A stretch of DNA of 64,000 nucleotides, from contig NZ_CP009553.3 in the NCBI RefSeq assembly GCF_000767615.3, forward strand, positions 2,914,001 through 2,978,000, written 5' to 3'. This stretch comes from Pandoraea pnomenusa. GTDB lineage: Bacteria > Pseudomonadota > Gammaproteobacteria > Burkholderiales > Burkholderiaceae. Position 1 is the stretch's first letter. Every line of letters starts with the position of its first letter. The position numbers and the translations under genes were made by a program. Shown in pieces: positions 40,504 through 50,935 of this stretch. Under the pieces are notes generated by a model. It was given only the letters and a program-made list of their open reading frames with translations. It had not been told where the DNA came from and did not search any database.

Positions 40504-42807
40504 TTAGAACGACGTACCGACCTGGAACTGGAATTTCTGGTACTGGTCGCCCGTCTTCTTGGCGAGCGGGAAGCCCATCGAGAGCTTGAGCGGGCCGATC
40601 GGCGAAATCCACGACAGACCGAAGCCGTAAGAATAGCGCAGGTTATTCAAGGTAATCGCCTGCCCGTTATCGAAGACGTTACCGCCGTCGAAGAACGTAA
40701 AGATACGCAGCGTACGGTCATATCCGGTGCCCGGCAGCGGGAACGTCAGCTCCACGTTACCGATGAGCTTCGATGCGCCGCCCAGCGGTTCGCCGTTGGT
40801 GTCCTTCGGACCCAGCGAGCTCGGCTCGTAGCCACGCACCGAGCCAATACCGCCCGCGAAGTAGTTCTTGAAGATCGGGAACGGCTGACCGCCCATGCCG
40901 TGGCCGTATCCGACTTCACCGTTGAGCGCGAGCGTGAAGCCGCGGCTGACCGGATAGTAGTACTGGTGCTGGTAATAGGCGCGGATGTACTTGGTCGTTC
41001 CGATCGGGGTGCCGATTTCGATGTTCGCCTGCTGATAGTGACCGCGGTTCGGAATCAGGGCGCTGTCACGCGAATCGCGCGACCAGCCGATGGTCAGCGG
41101 GTAGTTGTTGCTGACGTATCCGAATTGGTTGGCGTAGTCGATGTAGCGCTGCGGCGTAGTGCCGTCGCTCGTCAGATGCAGACGCGTCTGTTCGAAGCCG
41201 ATGCCGAAGAACACCGTATCGACTTCCGAGAACGGCACACCGAACTTGAGGTTGCCCCCCAGCGTGTTGATACGGAAGTCCGAATCGCTGGTCAGCAGCA
41301 GCGGCTGGTACGTACGGTAATAGATGTCCGTAATACGGCTCACGCCGTCGACCGTGAAGTACGGATCGACCTGCGTCACCGCCAATGTCCGATACGTCTT
41401 GCCGGTGTTGACGTTCACCGACAGCGAAGTCCCCGAACCGAACACGTTGTCCTGGCTGATACCGGCCTGCAACACCACCTTGTCGGTCGACGAGAAGCCT
41501 GCGCCCACGTTGATCGTGCCGGTCGGCTTTTCTTCCACCTTCACCTGGAGGTCGACCTGGTCGTTCGAACCGGGCACCGGTTCAGTGGTCACGTTCACGT
41601 CGGTGAAGTAGCCCAGACGGTTGATACGGTCCTGCGACAGCTTGAGGCGATCGGCGTCGTACCACGAGCTCTCGAGCTGACGCAGCTCGCGACGAATCAC
41701 CTCGTCGCGCGTGCGCGAGTTGCCGACGATGTTGATCTTGCGAACGTAGACGCGGCGGCCCGGATCGATCGTCAGCGTCAACGCCACCGTGTGGTTGTTG
41801 CGGTCGATCGTCGGCTGGGCGTTCACGTTGGCGAACGCGAATCCGTAGTTGCCGAGCATGTCCGAAATGGCTTTCGTGCTCGCCTGGAGCTTGGCGGCCG
41901 AGAACGTGTCGCCGGCCTTGAGCTGCACGAGCTTCTGGATGTCGTCCTGCTTGCCGAGCATCTCGCCGGTCAGCTTGACGTCCGACACCTTGTACGGCTC
42001 GCCTTCGTGCAGGTTGATCGTCAGGAACATCTCGTCCTTGTCCGGCGTGATCGAAACGTCGGTGGAGTCGATGTTGAATTCCAGGTAACCGCGGTTCAGG
42101 TAGAACGAACGCAGCTTTTCCAGATCGCCCGTGAGCTTGTCCTTGGAATACAGATCGTTCTTGGAGTACCAGGACAGCCAGTTCGGCGTGCCGAGCTCCA
42201 TTTCGGACGTCAGGTCCGACGAAGAGAACGCCTTGTTGCCAACGAAGTTGATTTGCTGGATCGTGGCCTTGGGGCCTTCGGTCACCGCGAACTGAATGCC
42301 CACACGGTTGCGCTCGAGCGGCGTGACCGTGGTCTTCACCTGCGCTGCGTAGTAACCGCGCGTGAGGTATTGACGCTTGAGCTCCTGTTCCGACTTGTCG
42401 AGCAGGTTGCGGTCGAAGCTGCGACCCTCGGTCAGGCCGACCGAGCGCAGTGCCTTCTTCAGACCGTCCTTGTCGAATTCCTTGATGCCGAGGAAGTCGA
42501 TGGAAGCAATGGCCGGGCGCTCGTTGACGTGCACCACCAGCACGTTGCCCTGCGTCTCGACGCTCACGTCCGAGAACAGGCCCGTTGCATAAAGGGCACG
42601 AATTGCTTCGGTGCCCTTATCGTCGTTGAACTTGTCGCCCGGCTTGACCGGCAGATACGAGAAGACCGTTCCGGGTTCGATCCGCTGCAAGCCCTCCACT
42701 CGGATATCCTTGACCACGAACGGCTCGACGGCGCGTGCCAGGAAACTGTGTGCCGCCAGAACCGCAATCACCAGGGTCTTCGGAACAAGGTGGTATTTAT
42801 TCGACAA
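40504..42807 (-). CDS. bamA: Outer-membrane assembly factor BamA
   Basis: Central Omp85 beta-barrel that folds outer-membrane proteins. Seen: 767 aa with signal peptide ending near ...FLARA, five POTRA domains (residues 25-420) and a 16-strand barrel with the VRGYEPSSLGP motif near residue 660 and a C-terminal FQFQVGTSF. The most likely start is a TTG at 42807 with GGGGA six bases before it; the longer open frame to 42906 would not begin with a signal peptide. Between rseP and skp. Confidence 0.95.
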   Translation of the reverse strand: MSNKYHLVPKTLVIAVLAAHSFLARAVEPFVVKDIRVEGLQRIEPGTVFSYLPVKPGDKFNDDKGTEAIRALYATGLFSDVSVETQGNVLVVHVNERPAIASIDFLGIKEFDKDGLKKALRSVGLTEGRSFDRNLLDKSEQELKRQYLTRGYYAAQVKTTVTPLERNRVGIQFAVTEGPKATIQQINFVGNKAFSSSDLTSEMELGTPNWLSWYSKNDLYSKDKLTGDLEKLRSFYLNRGYLEFNIDSTDVSITPDKDEMFLTINLHEGEPYKVSDVKLTGEMLGKQDDIQKLVQLKAGDTFSAAKLQASTKAISDMLGNYGFAFANVNAQPTIDRNNHTVALTLTIDPGRRVYVRKINIVGNSRTRDEVIRRELRQLESSWYDADRLKLSQDRINRLGYFTDVNVTTEPVPGSNDQVDLQVKVEEKPTGTINVGAGFSSTDKVVLQAGISQDNVFGSGTSLSVNVNTGKTYRTLAVTQVDPYFTVDGVSRITDIYYRTYQPLLLTSDSDFRINTLGGNLKFGVPFSEVDTVFFGIGFEQTRLHLTSDGTTPQRYIDYANQFGYVSNNYPLTIGWSRDSRDSALIPNRGHYQQANIEIGTPIGTTKYIRAYYQHQYYYPVSRGFTLALNGEVGYGHGMGGQPFPIFKNYFAGGIGSVRGYEPSSLGPKDTNGEPLGGASKLIGNVELTFPLPGTGYDRTLRIFTFFDGGNVFDNGQAITLNNLRYSYGFGLSWISPIGPLKLSMGFPLAKKTGDQYQKFQFQVGTSF

Positions 42808-42880
42808 CTTGCTTCCCCAAGAAACAATTGAATCGTAAAAAACTCGGATTTGCCTGCGACCGGCAGGCGCGTGACGCTGT

Positions 42881-44272
42881 CTAGTGCAGCAACTTCGACA
42901 TGTCATTGAAAAGTGCTACGGCAGAGAGCGCGAGAATGCAAACGATGCCCACTCGTTGCAGCACACCCTGCCACCGCTCGGAAACAGCCCGGCCGGTAAT
43001 CGCTTCGACCGCATAATATAACAGATAGCCACCGTCCAGAACCGGAATCGGCAACAGATTCAATACGCCAAGGCTAATGCTGACAAGCGCCAGAAAGGCG
43101 ACGAAATAATCCAGTCCCAGTCGCGCGGAGCGGCCCGCATAGTCCGCAATCGTCACCGGACCGCTCAGATTCTTGAGCGATGCCTGCCCCGTGATCATTT
43201 TCCCAAACATGCGCACGCTGAATGCCGTCACGTCCCATGTGCGCTGCGCACCACGGCCAATGGCCTCGAACAGGCCGTAACGCACGGTCACCGAGTCGAC
43301 CTGACTGGCCAGCGCGGCCCCGATCTTGCCCACGCGCGCCCCGCCCGCCTCGGCGGAGTCGACTTCCGCCGCGGGCGTGAGGGTGACATTCATCAGCGCG
43401 CCATCGCGCCGCACCGTGAACGTCATCGGTTTGCCCGGATGCGCACGCACGGCATCGACCAGCCCCTTGGCCGACGTCACCGCACTGCCGTCCACCGCCG
43501 TGATTTCGTCTCCCACGCGCAAGCCCGCCGCCCCGGCCGCGCCCCCCGCGATAAGCTGCCCCACCTTCACGCGCGCCGACGGCACCAGGCCCAGCCGCTG
43601 CATGAAGTCCTGCTCGCCGTCGGCATCGAAGTGCTGCCCTGCGGCGTCCAGCGTGTATTCGGCGCGGCCGTCGCGCGTGCGCGCGATCAGGGTGACGCGC
43701 TGACCGTCGATCATCGGATCGACCAGACGCCAGCGAAGATCCTCCCACGAGCGCACTGGCATGTCGTCGCCGACAGCTTCGTCGGAACTCGTTCCATTCT
43801 CGCGGACACCGGTAATGAGCTCGCCGCCGGCCAATCCGGCGCGCGCCGCGAGCGTGCCCGCCGCCGGCGGCGCCACGCGGGCGACCGGCTCCGTGACACC
43901 CACCAGATTCAGCCCGGCGTAAAGGGCAATGGCAAGCAGGAAGTTCGCGACCGGTCCGGCGGCCACGATGGCGAAGCGCTTGTAGACGGATTGCCGGTTG
44001 AACGCACGATCGCGGTCTTCCGGGGCGACGATCTGCGTATCGTCACGCTCGTCGAGCATCCGAACATAGCCGCCGAGCGGCAGTGCGCAGACGGTCCACT
44101 CCGTGCGATCGCGGCCCATCGTCCACTTGAGCAGGGGGGTGCCGAACCCCACCGAGAAACGCAGCACCTTGACGCCGCACAACCGCGCGACCGAGTAATG
44201 GCCCAGCTCATGGAACACCACCAGCACGCCAATGGCGACGGCAAACGCAAGCAACGTGGACAGCAGAGTCAT
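42881..44272 (-). CDS. rseP: RIP zinc metalloprotease RseP
   Basis: Site-2 intramembrane protease that cuts RseA to release the envelope-stress sigma factor and clears signal peptides. Seen: 463 aa; HELGH zinc motif at residues 21-25, one or two PDZ domains in the middle (LGLVPSARVKVGQLIAGGAAGAAGLRVGDEITAVDG), and NLLPIPVLDGG near residue 405. Directly upstream of bamA. Confidence 0.97.
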   Translation of the reverse strand: MTLLSTLLAFAVAIGVLVVFHELGHYSVARLCGVKVLRFSVGFGTPLLKWTMGRDRTEWTVCALPLGGYVRMLDERDDTQIVAPEDRDRAFNRQSVYKRFAIVAAGPVANFLLAIALYAGLNLVGVTEPVARVAPPAAGTLAARAGLAGGELITGVRENGTSSDEAVGDDMPVRSWEDLRWRLVDPMIDGQRVTLIARTRDGRAEYTLDAAGQHFDADGEQDFMQRLGLVPSARVKVGQLIAGGAAGAAGLRVGDEITAVDGSAVTSAKGLVDAVRAHPGKPMTFTVRRDGALMNVTLTPAAEVDSAEAGGARVGKIGAALASQVDSVTVRYGLFEAIGRGAQRTWDVTAFSVRMFGKMITGQASLKNLSGPVTIADYAGRSARLGLDYFVAFLALVSISLGVLNLLPIPVLDGGYLLYYAVEAITGRAVSERWQGVLQRVGIVCILALSAVALFNDMSKLLH

Positions 44273-44315
44273 GAGCGAATCGGGCCCCGAGGACGTTACG
44301 ACATGAGTTCAGGCG

Positions 44316-45515
44316 TCAGGAAGACGCCGGGGCCGGCAGCTTGGCGACGATGGCCGCCGCCAGTTCGCGGGCGCGGCGGTCGGCTTCGAGCACCACGTCA
44401 AGCGACGTGGCCTCGCCAACGGCCACCGCGTCGAGCACCTGTTCGACCACCTGGGCGATGGCCGTAAAACGAATGCGCCCTTCGAGGAAGGCCGCCACGG
44501 CGATCTCGTTGGCCGCGTTGAGCAGCGCCCCGGCCGTGCCACCGCGATGCAACGCATCGAACGCCAGGCGCAGGCATGGGAATCGACGCAAGTCCGGCGC
44601 CTCGAAGGTCAATTTGCCGATGTCGGCGAGATTCAGCCCCGCGACGCCCGACGTCACCCGGTCCGGGAATGCCAACGCATGCGCGATCGGCGTGCGCATA
44701 TCCGGATTCCCGAGCTGCGCCAGCGTGGAGCCGTCCGTGTAGGTGACCATCGAGTGAATCACGCTCTGCGGATGGATCAGCACTTCGATCCTCTCCGGCG
44801 GCATATTGAAAAGCCAGTGTGCCTCGATGACCTCGAGCCCCTTGTTCATCATGCTGGCGGAATCGACCGAAATCTTGCGGCCCATGACCCAGTTCGGATG
44901 AGCGCAGGCTTCGTCCGGCGTGACATTTTCCAGCGACGCCAACTCGCGCTCGCGGAACGGGCCGCCCGAGGCGGTCAGCACCAGCTTTTCGACGCCGCGC
45001 GTGGAAATGCCATGCTCGCCGGCCAACTGCGGCAGGCATTGGAAAATGGCATTGTGCTCGCTGTCGAGCGGCAACAACGTGGCGCCGGCGCGTTCGGCCG
45101 TTGCCATGAACAGTGCGCCGGACAGGACGAGCGACTCCTTGTTGGCCAGCAGAATGCGCTTGCCGGCACGGGCGGCCGCCAGCGTCGATTGCAGGCCAGC
45201 GGCACCCACGATCGCCGCGACAACCATCGTTGGCTCGGAGGCCTCGGCGATCTCCACCAGCGCCCGCGGTCCGTGCGTGACTTCGATCTTCAGGCCCGCG
45301 TCGGCCAGGCGGGCGGCGAGCACGCCTGCCCCGTCGGCGTCGGCCACCACCGCCACCTTCGGACGGTGCGCAACGCATTGCTCGAACAAACGGTCGAGAT
45401 TGCGGTGCGCCGACAAGGCGTAGACGGAGAAACGGTCGGGATGACGCCCCACCACATCGAGCGTGCTTACGCCGATGGAGCCAGTGGAGCCGAGAATGGA
45501 AAGACGTTGCGACAT
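44316..45515 (-). CDS. dxr: 1-deoxy-D-xylulose 5-phosphate reductoisomerase
   Basis: NADPH-dependent MEP-pathway enzyme making 2-C-methyl-D-erythritol 4-phosphate. Seen: 399 aa; Rossmann [16 protein letters not shown] (residues 6-21), [31 protein letters not shown] and [21 protein letters not shown]. Start ATG 45515, two bases after the cdsA stop. Confidence 0.98.
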   Translation of the reverse strand: MSQRLSILGSTGSIGVSTLDVVGRHPDRFSVYALSAHRNLDRLFEQCVAHRPKVAVVADADGAGVLAARLADAGLKIEVTHGPRALVEIAEASEPTMVVAAIVGAAGLQSTLAAARAGKRILLANKESLVLSGALFMATAERAGATLLPLDSEHNAIFQCLPQLAGEHGISTRGVEKLVLTASGGPFRERELASLENVTPDEACAHPNWVMGRKISVDSASMMNKGLEVIEAHWLFNMPPERIEVLIHPQSVIHSMVTYTDGSTLAQLGNPDMRTPIAHALAFPDRVTSGVAGLNLADIGKLTFEAPDLRRFPCLRLAFDALHRGGTAGALLNAANEIAVAAFLEGRIRFTAIAQVVEQVLDAVAVGEATSLDVVLEADRRARELAAAIVAKLPAPASS

Positions 45516-45517
45516 GA

Positions 45518-46327
45518 TCAGACGAAGAGCAGAGCCAGCGGAAGCACCGGCAGCAAAGCGTCGATTCTGTCGAGCACGCCCCCGTGGCCGGGCAGCAGCG
45601 CGCTGGAATCCTTCACGCCGGCTTGCCGTTTGAGTTGAGATTCGAACAAGTCGCCAACAACCGAGAAAGCGACCAGGGCGGTCAAGGCCAGCGCGCCGAG
45701 GCCAGGGCCCAGGGAGCTGGCGAGATGCGAGACGATCGTGGGCGCCTGCAGGTCCGACGCGAGCACCGCGGCGGCCGCGACGAGCACCAGCAGCCATCCG
45801 CCGATCGCGCCTTCCCATGACTTGCCCGGGCTGATGGAAGGGGCCAGCTTGCGACGGCCGAAGGCGCGGCCGGCGAAATAAGCCCCGGTGTCGGCGATCC
45901 AGACAATGACCAACACCGACAGGAGGAAGGCAACACCGCGCTCACGCGCGAGGCACAGCGCCTGCCATGCCGCGATCAGCAGCACCGGGCCGGCCACCAG
46001 CAGCAAGCCGCGCCAGGCGCCCTGGGTCGCCGGCTTGCGCGCCAGCGTGTACGGACCGGCCAATACCCAGAAGACGGCGGCCGGCTTGAGCCAGATCGAC
46101 GACAACGTCCAGCCCCCCGCCCACGTCAGGCCGACACCGAGCAGCGCCAGCGCGCCGTAAAAGATCGCGCCCGTGCCGTTCAGACCGACGAGGCGCCCCC
46201 ACTCCCAACCGGCGGCCGCCACGATCACGGCCGCAAGACATGCGAACTGCGCCGGCGTACCGACGAAGATCACGGGCAAGAGAATGGCAAGCAGTACGAC
46301 AGCGGTAATAACGCGCGTCTTGAGCAT
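45518..46327 (-). CDS. cdsA: Phosphatidate cytidylyltransferase
   Basis: Makes CDP-diacylglycerol for phospholipid synthesis in the inner membrane. Seen: 269 aa with about eight membrane helices and the signature near the C-terminus [37 protein letters not shown]. The ATG overlaps the uppS stop by one base (TGATG). Confidence 0.97.
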   Translation of the reverse strand: MLKTRVITAVVLLAILLPVIFVGTPAQFACLAAVIVAAAGWEWGRLVGLNGTGAIFYGALALLGVGLTWAGGWTLSSIWLKPAAVFWVLAGPYTLARKPATQGAWRGLLLVAGPVLLIAAWQALCLARERGVAFLLSVLVIVWIADTGAYFAGRAFGRRKLAPSISPGKSWEGAIGGWLLVLVAAAAVLASDLQAPTIVSHLASSLGPGLGALALTALVAFSVVGDLFESQLKRQAGVKDSSALLPGHGGVLDRIDALLPVLPLALLFV

Positions 46328-47109
46328 CAGGCGGATTGTCCCGAGGGGTTCTGGACTTGCGCGCTGGTACGGCCGAAACGGCGTTCTCGCTGCTGAAACT
46401 CGGCAACCGCGCGCTTGAGCGTATTGGCGTTGAAGTCCGGCCAGAATTCTTCGGTGAAATAGAGCTCAGTGTACGCCAGTTGCCAAAGCAGAAAATTACT
46501 GATCCGCTGGTCGCCGCCGGTCCGGATGAACAGGTCCGGCTCCGGCGCGTACGCCATGCTCAGGTACGGGGCGAGATCCTCTTCGGCAAACGACGTCTCG
46601 AGTGCCGCCGCCCCCCCCTGCGCGACACGTGCCGCGGCAAGTTTGCGGGCAGCCTGCAAAATGTCCCACCGCCCGCCGTAGTTGGCGGCGATGGTCAGCG
46701 TGAGCCCCTTGTTGTCCTTTGTGCGTTCCTCGGCACGGCGGACCAGTTCCTGGATGCGCGGCTCGAACGCCTCGAGGGCGCCGACCACGCGCAACCGAAT
46801 ACCGTTGTTGTGCAGCTTCCCAACCTCGCGCTCGAGCGCGAGGATGAACAGTTGCATCAACGTGGAGACTTCGTCCTGAGGCCGGCGCCAGTTCTCCGAA
46901 CTGAAGGCGAACAGCGTCAGATACTCGACGCCGAGCTCGGCACACGCCGTCACCGCCTCGCGCACGGCATCGACACCGCGCTTGTGTCCGGCAACGCGAG
47001 GCAATTTACGACTGGTAGCCCAACGCCCGTTGCCATCCATGACGATGGCGACGTGGCGCGGAATGCTCGCTGTTTCGGGAACAGAAAGCGTGGAGCTGAG
47101 AAAACCCAT
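46327..47109 (-). CDS. uppS: Undecaprenyl diphosphate synthase (isoprenyl transferase)
   Basis: cis-Prenyltransferase making the lipid carrier for peptidoglycan and O-antigen. Seen: 260 aa with [13 protein letters not shown] (catalytic Asp) near residue 20, [11 protein letters not shown] and a C-terminal [27 protein letters not shown] motif. Sits between frr and cdsA as in most proteobacteria. Confidence 0.98.
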   Translation of the reverse strand: MGFLSSTLSVPETASIPRHVAIVMDGNGRWATSRKLPRVAGHKRGVDAVREAVTACAELGVEYLTLFAFSSENWRRPQDEVSTLMQLFILALEREVGKLHNNGIRLRVVGALEAFEPRIQELVRRAEERTKDNKGLTLTIAANYGGRWDILQAARKLAAARVAQGGAAALETSFAEEDLAPYLSMAYAPEPDLFIRTGGDQRISNFLLWQLAYTELYFTEEFWPDFNANTLKRAVAEFQQRERRFGRTSAQVQNPSGQSA

Positions 47110-47173
47110 TGAGGTGCGGCGCGGGAATCGAGCGCGAAAGTCAGCGGAGATCTTGCGGTGAGTGCCGGGGCAC

Positions 47174-47734
47174 TCAAACCGTCATGATGTCGGCTTCTTT
47201 CTGCTTGACCAGCTCGTCGATCTCGGCGACGAACTTGTCGGTGAACTTCTGGACTTCGTCACCGCCACGGCGCTCGTCGTCCTCCGAGATTTCCTTGTCC
47301 TTCACCAGCTTCTTGAGCTGCTCGTTCGCGTCGCGGCGCAGATTGCGCACGGCCACCTTGGCGGTCTCGCCTTCCGACTTGACCAGCTTGGTCATTTCGC
47401 GCCGGCGCTCTTCGGTCAACTGGGGCATCGGCACGCGGATGAGATCGCCCTGCGTGGCCGGATTCAGACCCAGATCCGATTCGCGAATGGCCTTCTCGAC
47501 CTTGGCCACCATGTTCTTTTCCCACGGCTGAACGCCGATCGTGCGGGCATCGACGAGGTTCACGTTGGCAACCTGAGCGATGGGCACCATCGAACCGTAG
47601 TAGTCGACCTGGACGTGATCGAGCAGACCCACGTGGGCGCGGCCGGTACGAATCTTCGCCAGGTTGTTCTTGAACGACTCGATCGAGCTCTTCATCTTTT
47701 GCTCGACATTCTTCTTGACGTCAGCAACGCTCAT
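47174..47734 (-). CDS. frr: Ribosome recycling factor
   Basis: Splits post-termination ribosomes with EF-G. Seen: 186 aa, tRNA-mimic fold: [28 protein letters not shown] at the start, [18 protein letters not shown] and a C-terminal [22 protein letters not shown]. Start ATG 47734. Separated from pyrH by a 13-bp-stem hairpin. Confidence 0.98.
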   Translation of the reverse strand: MSVADVKKNVEQKMKSSIESFKNNLAKIRTGRAHVGLLDHVQVDYYGSMVPIAQVANVNLVDARTIGVQPWEKNMVAKVEKAIRESDLGLNPATQGDLIRVPMPQLTEERRREMTKLVKSEGETAKVAVRNLRRDANEQLKKLVKDKEISEDDERRGGDEVQKFTDKFVAEIDELVKQKEADIMTV

Positions 47735-47777
47735 GACAACCTCCAAACCTTGAATTGTTACGCAAACATAAATGATA

Positions 47778-47809
47778 CGGCGTCGGCGTGCCAATGCACG
47801 CCGACGCCG
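47778..47809. other. Perfect 13-bp hairpin between pyrH and frr
   Basis: CGGCGTCGGCGTG and its exact complement separated by CCAATG. On the minus strand it follows the pyrH stop by about 10 nt but is not followed by a real T tract. Possibly a processing/stability element or a Rho-linked pause site rather than a strict terminator. Confidence 0.8.
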
Positions 47810-47819
47810 CAATTTGAAC

Positions 47820-48533
47820 TCAAACGTGGACGAGCGTTCCCTCGTCCTCGCCGAGAATGACGTGCTTGAGCGCACCCGGCTTCACGATCGAGAACACGCG
47901 CACGGGCATCTTCTGATCGCGGCACAGCGCAAAAGCCGTCGCGTCCATGACCTGCAGGTTCTTCGAGATGGCCTCGTCGAAGCTGATGGTCGAATACTTT
48001 ACCGCGTTGGGATCCTTCTTGGGATCCGCCGAGTACACGCCGTCGACCTTGGTCGCCTTGAGCACCACTTCGGCGCCGACCTCCGATCCGCGCAGCGCGG
48101 CGGCCGTGTCGGTGGTGAAGAACGGGTTGCCCGTGCCGGCGGCGAAGATCACGACTTTGCCCTCTTCGAGCTGACGGATCGCGCGCGGGCGGATGTACGG
48201 CTCGACGACCTGGTCCATACGCAGCGCGGACTGCACACGCGCTTCGATGCCGGCGTGACGCATGGCGTCCTGCAGCGCCAGCGCGTTCATCATGGTGGCC
48301 AGCATGCCCATGTAGTCGGCCGTGGCGCGATCCATACCGGCCGCGCCGCCCGCCACACCCCGGAAAATATTGCCGCCGCCGATCACGACGGCCAGCTGCG
48401 TGCCCAGGCGAACGACTTCGGCGATATCGCCAACCATGCGCTCGATCGTCGCACGATTGATGCCGAATGCATCGTCACCCATGAGGGCTTCACCAGAGAG
48501 CTTGAGAAGTACGCGTTTGTAAGGAGTAGACAT
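47820..48533 (-). CDS. pyrH: UMP kinase
   Basis: Hexameric amino-acid-kinase-fold enzyme phosphorylating UMP, regulated by GTP and UTP. Seen: 237 aa; [26 protein letters not shown] near residue 53 and [17 protein letters not shown] near residue 132. Start ATG 48533 with AAGGAG appropriately placed on the opposite side in the leader. Between tsf and frr. Confidence 0.98.
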   Translation of the reverse strand: MSTPYKRVLLKLSGEALMGDDAFGINRATIERMVGDIAEVVRLGTQLAVVIGGGNIFRGVAGGAAGMDRATADYMGMLATMMNALALQDAMRHAGIEARVQSALRMDQVVEPYIRPRAIRQLEEGKVVIFAAGTGNPFFTTDTAAALRGSEVGAEVVLKATKVDGVYSADPKKDPNAVKYSTISFDEAISKNLQVMDATAFALCRDQKMPVRVFSIVKPGALKHVILGEDEGTLVHV

Positions 48534-48631
48534 GGCGGTCCTTAAGAAATCTGGTCGGGCACTGTGTGGGTATTCTGGATGAAACAACGGGGACGGCACC
48601 GCCGCCCCCGACTACTACGGTACTGCGAAAA

Positions 48632-49513
48632 TTACGACTGCTTGGCTGCGGCGACTTGCGCGGCCACTTCGGCGGCGAAGTCGTCCTGCTTCTTCTCGAT
48701 GCCTTCGCCGACCACGAACATGGTGAAGCTCTTGACCGTGGTGTTGTTGGCCTTGAGCATCTGCTCGACGGTCGACTTGTCGTCCTTCACATAAGCCTGG
48801 TTGAACAGCGACACTTCCTTCAGGAACTTCTGCACGCTGCCTTCCACCATCTTCGCGACGATCTCGGCCGGCTTGCCCGATTCGGCAGCCTTCTCGGCAG
48901 CGACCTTGCGCTCCTTCTCGATCAGTTCCGGCGAGACCTGATCGCCCGACACGGCCACCGGCTTCATGGCGGCGATGTGCATGGCGACGTTCTTGCCCAC
49001 TTCGGCGTCGGCGCCTTCGTACTCGACAACCACGCCGATGCGCGTGCCGTGCAGGTAGGCGGCGAGCTTGCCCGACGTCTCGTAGCGCTGGAAGCGACGG
49101 ATCGTCATGTTCTCACCGATCTTGCCGATCAGGTCGGTACGCACCTGCTCGACGGTCTTGCCCTCGAGCGGCAGCGCCGACAGGGCAGCTACGTCGGCCG
49201 GGTTGTTCTCGGCGACGAGCTTGGCCAGTTCGTTCGCGAACTTCAGGAAGTCGTCGTTCTTCGAGACGAAGTCGGTTTCGCAGTTGATTTCAACCACGGC
49301 GCCCTTGCCGCCATCGATGTAGGCGGCGATCACGCCTTCGGCCGTGATACGGCTGGCGGCCTTGCTGGCCTTGCTACCCAGCTTGACACGCAGGATTTCT
49401 TCAGCACGACCCATGTCGCCATCGGCTTCGGTCAGCGCCTTCTTGCACTCCATCATCGGCGCATCGGTCTTGGCGCGCAGTTCGCCCACCATTGCTGCAG
49501 TAATTGCCGGCAT
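48632..49513 (-). CDS. tsf: Elongation factor Ts
   Basis: Nucleotide exchange factor for EF-Tu. Seen: 293 aa with N-terminal UBA-like [29 protein letters not shown], the core [10 protein letters not shown] and a C-terminal coiled region. Start ATG 49513. Transcribed after rpsB through an intercistronic terminator-like hairpin. Confidence 0.98.
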   Translation of the reverse strand: MPAITAAMVGELRAKTDAPMMECKKALTEADGDMGRAEEILRVKLGSKASKAASRITAEGVIAAYIDGGKGAVVEINCETDFVSKNDDFLKFANELAKLVAENNPADVAALSALPLEGKTVEQVRTDLIGKIGENMTIRRFQRYETSGKLAAYLHGTRIGVVVEYEGADAEVGKNVAMHIAAMKPVAVSGDQVSPELIEKERKVAAEKAAESGKPAEIVAKMVEGSVQKFLKEVSLFNQAYVKDDKSTVEQMLKANNTTVKSFTMFVVGEGIEKKQDDFAAEVAAQVAAAKQS

Positions 49514-49611
49514 ATCGTTACTCCTGTATATCGAATCAGTCGGACCGGGTGTCGCCCGGACGGCCGCATTGCCCGTCCTCGGCTCCCCGCAGATCCGACA
49601 TGGGGAAATCG

Positions 49612-49647
49612 GACTAAAAAAAAGGGGCGCCACAAGCAGCCCCTTTT
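49612..49647 (-). terminator. rpsB-tsf intercistronic terminator/attenuator
   Basis: A 9-bp stem AAAAGGGGC/GCCCCTTTT with a 10-base loop and eight T on the minus strand, 20 bp past the rpsB stop. Likely a partial terminator that lowers tsf relative to rpsB. Confidence 0.88.
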
Positions 49648-49666
49648 GTCACGCAGCGGTGGCCGC

Positions 49667-50416
49667 TTACGCCTCTTCGTTCACTTCGACGAACTCGTCG
49701 CCGTCGCCGCGCACGGCTTCCACGACTTCCTTGACGGCGTTTGCACGGCCTTCGAGGATCGCGTCGGCAACGCCCTGAACGTACAGCTCGACGGCCTTGC
49801 TCGAGTCGTCGTTACCCGGGATGACGTAGTCCACGCCGTCCGGCGAGTGGTTCGTATCGACCACGGCGATCACCGGAATGCCCAGCTTGTTGGCTTCGGT
49901 GATGGCGATCTTGTGGTAGCCGACGTCGACGACGAAGATGGCGTCGGGCATGCCGCCCATTTCCTTCACGCCACCGATCGACTTTTGCAGCTTGGCCATT
50001 TCGCGATCGAACAGCAGCGCTTCCTTCTTGCTCATGCGCTCTTGCTCGCCGGCTTCCAGGGCCTGCTCCATGTCCTTGAGCTTCTTGATCGACGACTTCA
50101 GGGTCTTGAAGTTCGTCAGCATGCCACCCAGCCAACGGTTGTTGACATACGGCATGCCGGCACGCGTTGCGGCTTCCGCAACGATTTCACGCGCCTGACG
50201 CTTGGTGCCCACGAAGAGGATCGTGCCGCGGTTTGCTGCCAGTTGACGCACGTACTTCAGCGCGTCCTGGTACATCGGCAACGTCTTTTCGAGGTTGATG
50301 ATGTGAATCTTGTTGCGATGGCCGAAGATATAGGGGGCCATCTTGGGGTTCCAGAAACGGGTTTGGTGACCAAAGTGGACGCCCGCTTCCAGCATCTGAC
50401 GCATCGTGACAGACAT
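49667..50416 (-). CDS. rpsB: 30S ribosomal protein S2
   Basis: Small-subunit protein S2, 249 aa: [39 protein letters not shown] and [19 protein letters not shown]. Transcribed from a promoter about 290 bp upstream, leaving a long leader in which S2 could autoregulate. Confidence 0.99.
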   Translation of the reverse strand: MSVTMRQMLEAGVHFGHQTRFWNPKMAPYIFGHRNKIHIINLEKTLPMYQDALKYVRQLAANRGTILFVGTKRQAREIVAEAATRAGMPYVNNRWLGGMLTNFKTLKSSIKKLKDMEQALEAGEQERMSKKEALLFDREMAKLQKSIGGVKEMGGMPDAIFVVDVGYHKIAITEANKLGIPVIAVVDTNHSPDGVDYVIPGNDDSSKAVELYVQGVADAILEGRANAVKEVVEAVRGDGDEFVEVNEEA

Positions 50417-50705
50417 GTGATTCTCCGTGAGGGTTGGGTCTTAGACCGGCTGCCGTACCCGTTCCGTCGGACTGTCATACAGCTTTGCATGACCCGTCCG
50501 CGAAGTTCGGGCACCCTGGGTGCGCCGGCCCGCGATTTCAAAATTTCCAAGCCGATGATCTTCGATGCCACCCGGAACCTCACCGAGCGCGGCGCCATTC
50601 GGCACCAGGTTGGGGCGAATTACCCCGAACAATTCGGTGAAGACCCTTGAAAACCAAGGGAAAACCCTCGGGTTTATTGACAACTCGTCCTCGACTTAGC
50701 CCGAG
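50417..50705 (-). promoter_or_regulatory. Long rpsB leader
   Basis: About 285 nt of predicted untranslated leader with no gene. It contains the stem CCCTTG-GTTTT-CAAGGG (50644-50660), not followed by a T run. E. coli rpsB is autoregulated through its leader; an equivalent here is inferred from the length only. Confidence 0.5.
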
Positions 50706-50735
50706 ATTATAGCATCGCAGCATGCCTGCACTCAA
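50706..50735 (-). promoter_or_regulatory. rpsB promoter
   Basis: TATAAT -10 at 50706-50711 with TTGAGT -35 at 50730-50735, spacer 18 bp, on the minus strand. Consensus -10, four of six at -35. Confidence 0.75.
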
Positions 50736-50935
50736 GTGACGCGTGAAGTGCCGACGACGCGCCCGAAATCCCCGGCATGCGCGGCATTCCGGCCGGTTTG
50801 GCCCGCGATCCGGGCACGCCATCGGAGCTGCGGAAAATCGGCCTCGGAATTCGCCGAAATCCGCGCCCAACGGGGCGGAAACCGTCCATTGATGCGATAA
50901 TGCGGCACTGTTTCCGCAATTTGCCCGATTCCGCA

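Noticed and set aside
42808..42906. N-terminal extension of BamA to 42906
   Set aside because: The extra residues are Cys/Arg-rich, overlap the rseP end and would precede the signal peptide; the TTG at 42807 has a good ribosome site.
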